Source: Bacteroidetes bacterium 43-16
GTDB taxonomy: Bacteria > Bacteroidota > Bacteroidia > Chitinophagales > Chitinophagaceae
Assembly: GCA_001897525.1 (NCBI GenBank)
Contig: MKTB01000003.1
Span: 124,001 to 188,000 of the forward strand
Reading direction: 5' to 3'
Length of the DNA: 64,000 nucleotides
A program made the position numbers and the translations under genes. Shown here piece by piece: positions 26,871-35,025 of this stretch. Numbering within the stretch: the stretch's first letter is position 1; each line of letters begins with the position of its first letter. The notes beneath the pieces are model-generated. The model was not told the DNA's origin. It saw only the letters and a program-made list of their open reading frames with translations, and did not search any database.

Positions 26871-26905
26871 AAAAAACAAAAGCGCAGGGAGTATTCCATG
26901 CGCTT
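26871..26905 (-). terminator. Terminator of the Big_2-repeat protein gene
   Basis: The stem aagcgca / tgcgctt lies about 27 bp behind the stop at 26932 and is followed on the minus strand by ttgtttttt. It separates this gene from the kinase downstream. Confidence 0.8.
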
Positions 26906-26931
26906 GCAACAAATGATTAATCTTGAAAATG

Positions 26932-29124
26932 CTATTGTTTGATAAACTTCAATACACCCGAGATGCCTTTATCTGTAGTGATCTTTAAAGAATAAAGTCC
27001 ACTTGCAAAAGCACGGATATTAAGCACAGCATCTTTAGCGGCTTTACCCGATAGCATTAATTGGCCGGATACATTATAGACCTGGTAGGTATAAGTTCCT
27101 TCCAGTTGTGTAGCTATAGTTAAGCGCTCAGCAGCCGGGGCCGGATACACTTTAAAATAAGCGGCAAGGGCATTTTTTTGTATACCGGTTCCCTGGTTGG
27201 AGATGGTGATCAAAACAGAATCCTTCAGGCTGTTGTTGGCATCCGCTATGGCTTTAGCATAAACAGTACCATTGGACTGGGCAGTCACCACACCGCTTGC
27301 ATTGATACTCGCCGCCCCGGAAACCGGCACGATGCTCCAGCTCACGCCCTGATTGCTCGCATTAGCAGGATATACCAGTGCTTCCATTGCTAAAGTACCA
27401 CCCGCAGTATTGATCACAGCGCTGACATTGTTTTGTGTTTGCACCACGATACTGTCCACATTTACGGTCTGGTTGGTGATATTGAGTTGTAAAGAATCTT
27501 TCAGTAAAGGGTTCGCTACCGAAACGGCTTTAGCATATACCGTACCATTGCTAAGAGCAGTCACCAATCCGCCGGCAGAGATCGAAGCCGCACCGCTACC
27601 GGGTACAATACTCCAGGTCACATTCTGGTTCGTAGTATTTGCCGGGTAGAATTGTGTCACCATCTGCAGGGTGCCTGCATTCGTTGTAATCGTAGCCGGA
27701 ACATTATTTTGTGTTTTCACGTCTAAGCTATCTGCAAGAACTACCTGGTTGCTGATCGTGATCAATAAAGAATCTTTTATTGCTGGATTGGCGGTGGCAA
27801 TGGCTTTGGCATATACCGTGCCGTTAGCGGTGGCCGTTACCAGCCCGTTGGCAGCAATAGAGGCAGCACCGGTTCCCGGCACGATGCTCCAGGTGACATT
27901 CTGATTGCTGAAACTGGCCGGGTAAAACACGCTCTGCACCTGTAATGTACCTGCATTCGTTGTTATGGTGGCCGCAGCACCGGCTATGGTAGTCACATCA
28001 ATACTGTCAAGACTTACCGTGGTGGGCGTATATTTACGGATCTTAACCAGTCCCCCGTTCGTTCCCGTACCATCACAAAAAGCCACCACCGGTGTGCCAT
28101 TGTCCAGCATCAATGAATTATAGTTACCCAGGGTGGCCGATGCCGTGCCCAGGGAGGTCCAGGTAGTACCGTTTAAGGTATAGACCTTAGTTTTATCTGT
28201 TGGGTTGTTCTCCCTGAAAGCAACAGTAGGTACGCCTGCAGCAGTCACCGCAATAGAAATATGTTCTACAGCATAATCAGAGAAATTCAGGTTGCCCAAG
28301 GCAGACCAGGTCCCGGCATCATATTTATAGACCGATGCTTTGCTGCCATCCGGAGTAGCTAATGCGCGGTAAGCCAGGTACAATTTATTATTGCCATCAA
28401 TTGCCAGGGAGACCGTAAACTGGTTCCCGTTTCCGCCAGATGCAAAGCCTGCACTGCCTACCAGTTGCCAGGCATCCGCAGCCGTAGCATTGATATGATT
28501 TTTATAGACAGAATAGGCCGTCCCGATCTGTACGGCAACATATACCGTATCATTGGTGCCCACTGCCATGGCATGATTGGCCCCTGCACCCGAGACTACG
28601 GGGCTGGCACCTACTTCAACCCAGGCAGTACCATTGTATCGCTTGGCTTTGATGCCCGAAGCATTATATACGGCAATGGGTAAGTTTGTTGAAGGTATAA
28701 TTTTTAAATGCTGGTAGTTCACGACACCACCGGAGACATTGATCCCTATATCAGACCAGGTATTGGCCGTGGGGCTATACTTCTTCACAGAAAGTCCGCT
28801 GGAATTGGAGCCGTCCTGGTAGCCATAGAACACTTCTCCTGCATTATTTACACACAGACCATTATAGGTAGCCGTTCCCGGTGTAATACCCAGGCTACCC
28901 CCTAAAGGTGCCCAGCTGGTACCGTTAAATTTCTGAACCGATCCGCTGGCCTGGCCACCGCCATAATAGGACACATAGTAATTGCCTGCATTATCTTTAA
29001 CAAGGTTAGTATAGGTTGCAGTAACGCTGGTCAGCGGGCTGCTGCCCACATCTGTCCATTGAGCTTCAGCTACAGAGGCAAGGCTTAGCAGTAAACCAAT
29101 GCCTGCTGGTAAACGTAATTTCAT
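26932..29124 (-). CDS. Secreted protein with Ig-like (Big_2) repeats and T9SS type A C-terminus
   Basis: 730 residues from the ATG at 29124, which gives a signal peptide (RLPAGIGLLLSLASVAEAQ); the open frame runs to 29229 but the promoter at 29158-29188 lies inside that extension. The first 360 residues are short repeats with WT.LG motifs that look like a beta-propeller (YNGTAWVEVG, YDAGTWSALG, LNGTTWTSLG). Three Ig-like modules of 92 residues follow. The last 80 residues (AAYFKVYPAPAAERLTI... YNVSGQLMLSGKA... FASGLYSLKI) are a type A T9SS sorting domain. It is probably a surface or secreted adhesin; the ligand is unknown. Confidence 0.87.
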   Translation of the reverse strand: MKLRLPAGIGLLLSLASVAEAQWTDVGSSPLTSVTATYTNLVKDNAGNYYVSYYGGGQASGSVQKFNGTSWAPLGGSLGITPGTATYNGLCVNNAGEVFYGYQDGSNSSGLSVKKYSPTANTWSDIGINVSGGVVNYQHLKIIPSTNLPIAVYNASGIKAKRYNGTAWVEVGASPVVSGAGANHAMAVGTNDTVYVAVQIGTAYSVYKNHINATAADAWQLVGSAGFASGGNGNQFTVSLAIDGNNKLYLAYRALATPDGSKASVYKYDAGTWSALGNLNFSDYAVEHISIAVTAAGVPTVAFRENNPTDKTKVYTLNGTTWTSLGTASATLGNYNSLMLDNGTPVVAFCDGTGTNGGLVKIRKYTPTTVSLDSIDVTTIAGAAATITTNAGTLQVQSVFYPASFSNQNVTWSIVPGTGAASIAANGLVTATANGTVYAKAIATANPAIKDSLLITISNQVVLADSLDVKTQNNVPATITTNAGTLQMVTQFYPANTTNQNVTWSIVPGSGAASISAGGLVTALSNGTVYAKAVSVANPLLKDSLQLNITNQTVNVDSIVVQTQNNVSAVINTAGGTLAMEALVYPANASNQGVSWSIVPVSGAASINASGVVTAQSNGTVYAKAIADANNSLKDSVLITISNQGTGIQKNALAAYFKVYPAPAAERLTIATQLEGTYTYQVYNVSGQLMLSGKAAKDAVLNIRAFASGLYSLKITTDKGISGVLKFIKQ
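27193..28020 (-). repeat. Three tandem 276-bp repeats coding Ig-like modules
   Basis: Three consecutive units of exactly 92 codons (28020-27745, 27744-27469, 27468-27193) share NVTWSIVP.SGAASI, NGTVYAKA and LKDSL. Equal length without insertions suggests recent duplication or copy-number change by recombination. Confidence 0.85.
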
Positions 29125-29157
29125 ATCAAAAGGGTTAAAAAGGTGATTAAATTTTAA

Positions 29158-29188
29158 CAAAGATATTTTCTTAACAAGGGTATTGAAA
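29158..29188 (-). promoter_or_regulatory. Promoter of the Big_2-repeat protein gene
   Basis: On the minus strand TTTC, 19 bp, TATCTTTG. The -7 box is perfect and the start codon at 29124 follows after about 33 bp. Confidence 0.65.
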
Positions 29189-29373
29189 TACGAGAAATCT
29201 CCCATAATCATAGAAATGAGTGAATTCACTCAGGACATTCACCTAACAATTTATTTGCATATCTAAATGGCTATCAATAGATTAAATCTCTAAAAAGGCA
29301 CTTTAAATAATTAAAGGTTTCTTCATCTGGCATTTTGTGCTTATCTTTTATCTTTAATATAAAATCAAATACT

Positions 29374-30120
29374 ATGAATGCCGAGAAAAAACACATTGCT
29401 TTGGTTACCGGTGCCACAGGAGGCCTGGGCACCCATATTGCAAAACGTCTGAGTGATGATGGCTACATCGTTTGTGCCAACTATCGTTCAGCAGCTAAAG
29501 CCAGGGAATGGCAGGAGAAAATGCAGGGGGAAGGTTACACTTTTCATCTTTATAAAGCGGATGTCTGCGACTATGACGAAGTTGGGGATATGATCGCAAC
29601 CATTGAAAAAGATCATGGGACGATAGATATACTGGTGAATAATGCAGGGATCACCAGGGATGGTATTTTCAAAAAAATGTCCAAAGATAACTGGGCAGAT
29701 GTGATTGCCACCAACCTGACGAGTGTCTTCAACTGCAGCCGTCATGTGATCAACCAAATGATCGACCAGACCTATGGCCGCATCATCAACATTTCTTCTG
29801 TTAACGGGCAGCGGGCACAGTTTGGCCAGGTTAACTATGCTGCTGCTAAAGCCGGTATGCATGGTATTACCAAAACTCTGGCCATCGAAGTAGCCAATAA
29901 AGGCATTACCGTAAACACTATATCTCCGGGCTATGTGGCCACAGATATGGTGATGGCAGTTCCCGAAGAGGTGCGCAATAAAATCATTTCCGGCATACCT
30001 GTAGGCAGGCTGGGCGGCACGGGCGAGATTGCCCACCTGGTGTCTTTCCTGGCAGCCCCGGAAACGGCCTTTATTACCGGTGCCAATTATGCTATTAACG
30101 GCGGTCAGCACGTTTATTAA
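29374..30120 (+). CDS. phaB: Acetoacetyl-CoA reductase / 3-oxoacyl reductase (PhaB-like SDR)
   Basis: 248 residues, a classical short-chain dehydrogenase. The NADPH-binding motif is TGATGGLG (12-19); the catalytic residues are Ser142 (NISSVNGQRAQFGQ), Tyr155 and Lys159 (NYAAAKAG). The stretches NNAGITRD, SSVNGQ..QFGQ.NY, VNTISPGYVATDMV, IPVGRLG and ITGANYAINGGQH are those of PhaB, which reduces acetoacetyl-CoA to (R)-3-hydroxybutyryl-CoA for polyhydroxybutyrate. FabG (fatty acid synthesis) is the alternative. The start at 29374 fits the family; the open frame goes 13 codons further up. There is no phaA, phaC or acp gene beside it. Confidence 0.87.
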   Translation: MNAEKKHIALVTGATGGLGTHIAKRLSDDGYIVCANYRSAAKAREWQEKMQGEGYTFHLYKADVCDYDEVGDMIATIEKDHGTIDILVNNAGITRDGIFKKMSKDNWADVIATNLTSVFNCSRHVINQMIDQTYGRIINISSVNGQRAQFGQVNYAAAKAGMHGITKTLAIEVANKGITVNTISPGYVATDMVMAVPEEVRNKIISGIPVGRLGGTGEIAHLVSFLAAPETAFITGANYAINGGQHVY

Positions 30121-30147
30121 AAACTACTTTATTACCCCAATTTATAC

Positions 30148-30173
30148 AGGTTGCCAAAAGCAACCTTTTTTTT
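30148..30173 (+). terminator. Terminator of phaB
   Basis: The stem aggttgc / gcaacct with a 5-base loop is followed by a run of T. Confidence 0.85.
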
Positions 30174-30452
30174 ATTAACAAATCACTAACATATCATCAA
30201 GCAACAAATTATATAAAATATGAATTTAAGCTTTATATGATACAACAATAAAATCGAGTTTTTTAAAATAAAATATTTTTACAATAAGACAGCGCTTATT
30301 GTACAGCAGAAACCGGCTTGAAATATCCTAAGGTCAAAACACTTTTTCATTTTTTCAGCGTTTTTCTATCTTTTAGTTTAAGTTTGGATTGCCCCCTTTT
30401 GGGGGTGATCTTTTTTTATCTTAAGTGCTGCAACAGCCAAAAACTGTACTTC
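30174..30452. other. AT-rich intergenic region with hairpins, no gene seen
   Basis: The perfect hairpin tacaataag-acagcg-cttattgta (30280-30303) is the first structure. A second one, ccccc-tttt-ggggg (30392-30405), is followed by seven T at 30411 and looks like a terminator, although no gene precedes it. The segment between could code a small RNA; no family is recognised. Confidence 0.4.
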
Positions 30453-30489
30453 ATAAAAATAGCCTTACGAGTAAATCGTAAGGCTATTT
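30453..30489 (-). terminator. Terminator of the dsbD-alpha operon
   Basis: The 14-bp stem aaatagccttacga / tcgtaaggctattt with a T-run on the minus strand lies 37 bp after the stop at 30526. Confidence 0.85.
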
Positions 30490-30525
30490 CATTACCAATA
30501 TTAAGGTTTGAGACCGATCGCGCTC

Positions 30526-30984
30526 CTATTTGATCACCACTTCAAAGGGCACATCCTCCGGAGGAAAACACATGGCTTCGTTACAGGACTGGTAAGTGAT
30601 CGTTCCTTTGATCACCGTACCTTTTGCGCCGGTAAAATTCCGGGAGAATTCAACCTGCTTATCAAAATAATGTACCGCTCCTTCTATGTATTCATACGTT
30701 TCTGTCTTAGGCTTCTTGCTGATCCGCCAATCCTCGTCTACCCAATGGATATCGAATTGCTCCAGGCTGATCTCTGTATTGATCAGCGAACCATCGCCTC
30801 CGGCTTCTAAAGCCCAGATATGGAAACCTTCTTTCATTTTTGCATTCACAATAAGTTTATAGGTATCCCCGCTTACCGGCCTCACCTGTACATTCCAGCT
30901 CACCGGAGCATCGTCTTTGTCTGCTGCAAAACCTGTAAACAGGATCATGCAAAGCGACAAGCATAATAACAACAGCTTTTTCAT
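30526..30984 (-). CDS. Stand-alone DsbD N-terminal (alpha) domain protein
   Basis: 152 residues with a signal peptide (KKLLLLCLSLCMILFTGFA). The rest matches the periplasmic alpha domain of DsbD: MKEGFHIWAL and, near the end, YQSCNEAMCFPPEDVPFEV, in which the two cysteines correspond to the redox pair of that domain. In DsbD the alpha domain receives electrons from the membrane domain and passes them to periplasmic thiol proteins. Here neither the membrane nor the gamma domain is present, so it must work with a separate partner or has a new role. The start overlaps the preceding stop (TAATG), so both genes form an operon. Confidence 0.82.
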   Translation of the reverse strand: MKKLLLLCLSLCMILFTGFAADKDDAPVSWNVQVRPVSGDTYKLIVNAKMKEGFHIWALEAGGDGSLINTEISLEQFDIHWVDEDWRISKKPKTETYEYIEGAVHYFDKQVEFSRNFTGAKGTVIKGTITYQSCNEAMCFPPEDVPFEVVIK

Positions 30985-31466
30985 TATTTAGTCAAAATGA
31001 TTTTAATGGGTTGAGCTTCCTGTGAAAATTTATCTTTAAAATTTTCGTTGCGAAACATTACATTTTCAATATAGGCCGTATCTCCGGGTTTGGCGCGGAA
31101 ACGCAATTCTTTAAGCATTGCCGTATCTACCTGGTCGGTACATCTACGGGTAAGATAGTCTGTCACGATCATGGGCTTCCCTGCCTCATCTTCATATAAG
31201 CCTCTTTCTCCAAAAGTAATCGTGAATGAATTAACGGTATAAAACTTATTATCTCTGTTATCCTTTACATATATCGGCTTACTGATCAGTTCAATAAATT
31301 TCTTAACACTCACCTCGCCATCTGTGGTTTGCTGGTCCTGCAGATAGGTGATCCCGCTCCATTTAGGCACCACAGGCTTAGCCTTGGTCTGCGCCCCTAT
31401 GATCCATGCTGTGCTCATCAACAGTACGGTTAATAATGAGGTAACTAAGATTGAAAATCGATTCAT
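30984..31466 (-). CDS. Secreted protein of unknown function, operon partner of the DsbD-alpha protein
   Basis: 160 residues. The N-terminus (FSILVTSLLTVLLMSTAWIIGAQ) is a signal peptide or membrane anchor. The exported part is mostly beta-strand (FYTVNSFTITFGERG, PGDTAYIENVMFR, PIKIILTK) and has one cysteine (RRCTDQ). I do not recognise the family. Translational coupling with the downstream redox protein suggests that they act together in the periplasm. Confidence 0.75.
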   Translation of the reverse strand: MNRFSILVTSLLTVLLMSTAWIIGAQTKAKPVVPKWSGITYLQDQQTTDGEVSVKKFIELISKPIYVKDNRDNKFYTVNSFTITFGERGLYEDEAGKPMIVTDYLTRRCTDQVDTAMLKELRFRAKPGDTAYIENVMFRNENFKDKFSQEAQPIKIILTK

Positions 31467-31547
31467 GCGCTAATTTTGATTTTATCAAATGTAAACAATT
31501 GCAGCAAAAGCCTTTCCTGATATTGTCCTAATTAACATTTACTTAGT

Positions 31548-34163
31548 TCAGGACAAGGTAGCCAGGCTCTCCTCCAGTACTTTTATTTTATCCTCGGCAT
31601 CTGCTTTTTTCTTTTGCTCATTGGCCAGGATCTCGGGCTTGGCGTTCTGAACAAATTTCTCATTGCTTAATTTCTTATCTACGCTTTGCAAAAACCCTTT
31701 CAGGTAAGTCAACTCTTCGGTCATCTTGGCTTTCTGGGCATCTGCATCCACATCTATGTCACAGGCTACAAATACTTTTTCTTTTTGAATCACCAATGCA
31801 AAGCCTTTAGCTTCCGCATTGTTCGACAAAACAAGTTCTGTTGCGTTTACCTGCCTTTTTAAAATGTCTGCTATCTTTTCATACAGAGGTGCATCAGCCG
31901 TCTCAATATACAGAGCCACGGTATCTTTAGGTTTCAGCTGGTTTTTATTCCTTCCGTCCCTAACGCCCGTGATCAATTGTTTCAACAAATTGCCCTGGGC
32001 TAATAAGGTAGCATCTGCATTGCCTGCATCCGGGATCTGGCCCGGCATCAGGTCGCCGTTTTGCTCATTCAGCAAGTGATAGATCTCTTCTGTAATGAAT
32101 GGCATAAACGGATGCAGCTGTTGCAGTAATTGTTCAAAAATATCTTTGGCATCTGAAAGATCGCGGCTTGCAATCGGGCTGCCATATACCGGCTTGATCC
32201 ATTCCAGGTACCAGGAACAGTAATCATCCCAGATCAGAGAATAGATGGTCTTTAAGGCTTCGCTTAAACGGAATTCTTTAAACAGGCCTTCTATCTCCTG
32301 CGACACAGATTTTATGCGCTCGCGGATCCATAATGTGGCAAAGTGCGGTGCGCCCTGATCTGCTGCAGCCTGGTTGTCTTCCCACATTTTAATGAGCTTG
32401 AGCGCATTCCACATCTTATTATTAAAGTTGCGCGCCTGCTCTAGGAAAGCATCATCGTATAAGATATCATTACCTGCAGGAGAAGAGATCATTACACTGA
32501 AGCGTACGGCATCTGCACCATGATCTTCTATCAATTGCAGCAGGTCGGGAGAGTTCCCTAACTGTTTGGACATTTTGCGGCCTTGTTTATCCCGGATCAA
32601 ACCGGTAAAATAAACCTGGTCAAATGGCTTCTGCTCCATGTACTCGTAGCCGGACATGATCATACGGGCTACCCAGAAGAAAATAATATCGGGTGCCGTT
32701 ACCAATGTATTGGTCGGGTAATAGTAGGCCAGTTCTTTATTGGCACCTTCTTTATTCCAGCCAAATACCTGCATCGGCCATATCCAGGAACTGAACCAGG
32801 TATCGAGTACATCTTCATCTCTGCTCAGATCTGCAGCAGTACCCTGCGGGTTTGCTGCCAGGTATTGGGCTACGGCTTTTTCTTCGCTTTCTGCAACAAA
32901 AATATTGCCGCTCTTATCATACCAGGCCGGGATCTGCTGCCCCCACCACAACTGCCGGGAAATACACCAGTCCTTGATATTGCTCATCCAGTGGCGATAC
33001 AGGTTTTTGAACTTAGGCGGGAAGAATTTGATCTCCTCTCCCATTACAGCCCGCAAAGCAGGATCTGCCATCTCTTCCATATTACACCACCATTGCATGG
33101 AAAGTTTAGGTTCTATCACCGCGCCGGTCCTTTCTGAAACGCCTACCTGGTTTTTATAATCTTCTATTTTCACCAGGTTGCCGGCAGCTTCCAGGTCTGC
33201 AATGATGGCTTTACGTGCAGCAAAACGATCAAGCCCTATATGGATCTGCGCATGCTCGTTCAATGTACCATTGTCGTTAATGGTATCAATCACCTCCAGG
33301 CGGTGCTTCTGCCCCAGGTTATAGTCATTGATATCGTGTGCCGGGGTTACTTTAAGGGCCCCGGTACCAAATTCCATATCTATGTAATCATCAAAAATGA
33401 TAGGGATCTCGCGGTTGATCAGGGGTACAATCGCTTTAGCATCCCTGAGGTGCGCGTAGCGCGGATCTTCGGGGTGCACACAGATAGCAGTATCGCCCAT
33501 GATGGTCTCCGGGCGCACGGTGGCTATGGTAATGTGCTCGTCTGTACCTGCAATCTTGTAGTTAATGTAAACCAGTTTAGAATTGCTTTCTTTAAAGATC
33601 ACCTCTTCATCGCTCAAAGCCGTCAGGGCCTGGGGATCCCAGTTGATCATTTTTACACCACGGTAAATCTTTCCTTTTTGATAGAGGTCGGTAAATACTT
33701 TAAGCACGGTATCGTAATACGGCTTATCCATGGTAAAGTGTACCCTGTTCCAGTCCAGGGAGCAGCCCAGCTTTTTAAGCTGCTGCAGGATGATGCCGCC
33801 ATATTGCTCTTTCCATTCCCAGGCATACTCCAGGAACGCTTCACGCGAAAGATCATTTTTATTGATCCCTCTTTCTTTAAGCATATTTACCACCTTAGCT
33901 TCTGTAGCAATGGAAGCGTGGTCGGTGCCCGGTACCCAGCAGGTGTTGAAGCCTTTTGCTTTGGCTCTCCTGATCAGGATATCCTGGACGGTATTATTTA
34001 AAGCATGGCCCATATGCAGCACACCGGTTACATTGGGTGGCGGCATGACGATTGTATAAGCCGGACGCTCGTCGGGAGTAGAATTAAAGTAGCCTTTTTC
34101 GTTCCAGTGTTTATACCATTTCTCTTCATTTCCTGAGGGCTGGTAATTCTTGCTTAATTCCAT
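31548..34163 (-). CDS. valS: Valyl-tRNA synthetase
   Basis: 871 residues, full length for the bacterial enzyme that charges tRNA-Val. The class I signatures are HMGH (residues 50-53) and KMSKQ (530-534). The inserted editing domain, which removes misactivated threonine, lies at about 190-330 (TVRPETIMGDTAICVHP). The tRNA-binding anticodon domain (about 600-760) and the C-terminal coiled coil that contacts the tRNA (about 810-871) follow. It is monocistronic and divergent from a small beta-barrel gene. Confidence 0.97.
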   Translation of the reverse strand: MELSKNYQPSGNEEKWYKHWNEKGYFNSTPDERPAYTIVMPPPNVTGVLHMGHALNNTVQDILIRRAKAKGFNTCWVPGTDHASIATEAKVVNMLKERGINKNDLSREAFLEYAWEWKEQYGGIILQQLKKLGCSLDWNRVHFTMDKPYYDTVLKVFTDLYQKGKIYRGVKMINWDPQALTALSDEEVIFKESNSKLVYINYKIAGTDEHITIATVRPETIMGDTAICVHPEDPRYAHLRDAKAIVPLINREIPIIFDDYIDMEFGTGALKVTPAHDINDYNLGQKHRLEVIDTINDNGTLNEHAQIHIGLDRFAARKAIIADLEAAGNLVKIEDYKNQVGVSERTGAVIEPKLSMQWWCNMEEMADPALRAVMGEEIKFFPPKFKNLYRHWMSNIKDWCISRQLWWGQQIPAWYDKSGNIFVAESEEKAVAQYLAANPQGTAADLSRDEDVLDTWFSSWIWPMQVFGWNKEGANKELAYYYPTNTLVTAPDIIFFWVARMIMSGYEYMEQKPFDQVYFTGLIRDKQGRKMSKQLGNSPDLLQLIEDHGADAVRFSVMISSPAGNDILYDDAFLEQARNFNNKMWNALKLIKMWEDNQAAADQGAPHFATLWIRERIKSVSQEIEGLFKEFRLSEALKTIYSLIWDDYCSWYLEWIKPVYGSPIASRDLSDAKDIFEQLLQQLHPFMPFITEEIYHLLNEQNGDLMPGQIPDAGNADATLLAQGNLLKQLITGVRDGRNKNQLKPKDTVALYIETADAPLYEKIADILKRQVNATELVLSNNAEAKGFALVIQKEKVFVACDIDVDADAQKAKMTEELTYLKGFLQSVDKKLSNEKFVQNAKPEILANEQKKKADAEDKIKVLEESLATLS

Positions 34164-34216
34164 GTATCTATCGAATATTATTTTTATTATAGGATCAAAG
34201 TATGCAAAAATAAAGA

Positions 34217-34246
34217 TTTCATTCGATTATTGATATTGTACATTTG
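34217..34246 (+). promoter_or_regulatory. Promoter of the small beta-barrel gene
   Basis: TTTC, 18 bp, TACATTTG. The -7 box is a perfect match. The leader to the ATG at 34323 would be about 70 nt. Confidence 0.45.
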
Positions 34247-34322
34247 TAAGCGTGTAAATATGTAATAATATAACCCCACACCACAATTTATTCGTTAAAA
34301 ATTCGTTTACACTAGCAGTATT

Positions 34323-34976
34323 ATGAGAAATTGGATGACCTGCTTCCTGCTTTGCCTTTTTGTATTGAATGCCGGAGGCCAGCAAGACAAGCTTTACTGG
34401 AGCAATCAACGCTTCCGGGGCGGACCTATACTGGGCTTAAATTTTTCCCAGGTGGATGGGGATGCAGATGCCGGTGTGCATAAAATAGGCTTGCAGGCAG
34501 GCCTTGGCTCCTACATCAGCCTTTCAGAGCAGTTTGGCATCCAGCTGGATATCTTGTATAGCCAGAAGGGCTCCAGGTATACCCGGGAAATGAGCTCTAT
34601 TGCCGGCCCTTATTTTATGACCTATAAGTTAAAGCTGGCTTATATTGAAATGCCCCTGGCACTCCAGTATTATCTCAACCAGGATATCCACATAGGTGCA
34701 GGAGTATCCTATAACCGCCTGATCAATAGCAACGAATCCTGGCTCTCCCTCTTCGGATGGTCGCCGATCTCTGCTGAAAACTATCCTTTTGAACAAAATG
34801 TATGGGAATATTTCGCCTCTGCCAGCTACCGGCTCAGCGACCGGATTATGGCAGAAGTGCGTTACCAGCGATCTGCTACACCGGTAAGGAAATCAGAGCA
34901 CGTATACCAGAATTTTAGCAATGGAAGAAATCAATTGAATAATTTCCTGTCCCTAAGACTCGGTTATTATTTATAA
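34323..34976 (+). CDS. Small outer-membrane beta-barrel protein (porin/PorT-like)
   Basis: 217 residues. Signal peptide (RNWMTCFLLCLFVLNAGG), then alternating strands typical of an eight- to ten-stranded barrel: GGPILGLNFSQVDGD, KIGLQAGLGSYISL, QLDILYSQKGS, EYFASASYRLSD and a C-terminal LSLRLGYYL. It belongs to the broad outer-membrane beta-barrel group that includes PorT of the T9SS, but nothing shows it is PorT itself. No function can be assigned. Confidence 0.75.
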   Translation: MRNWMTCFLLCLFVLNAGGQQDKLYWSNQRFRGGPILGLNFSQVDGDADAGVHKIGLQAGLGSYISLSEQFGIQLDILYSQKGSRYTREMSSIAGPYFMTYKLKLAYIEMPLALQYYLNQDIHIGAGVSYNRLINSNESWLSLFGWSPISAENYPFEQNVWEYFASASYRLSDRIMAEVRYQRSATPVRKSEHVYQNFSNGRNQLNNFLSLRLGYYL

Positions 34977-35005
34977 TATTTAATAATTCTTATCAATTCA
35001 AAACT

Positions 35006-35013
35006 TATCTTTG
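35006..35013 (+). promoter_or_regulatory. -7 box of the SurA-like gene
   Basis: TATCTTTG is a perfect -7 box ending 12 bp before the start codon, so the mRNA leader is only a few nucleotides. Confidence 0.5.
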
Positions 35014-35025
35014 CGGACTTAAATT

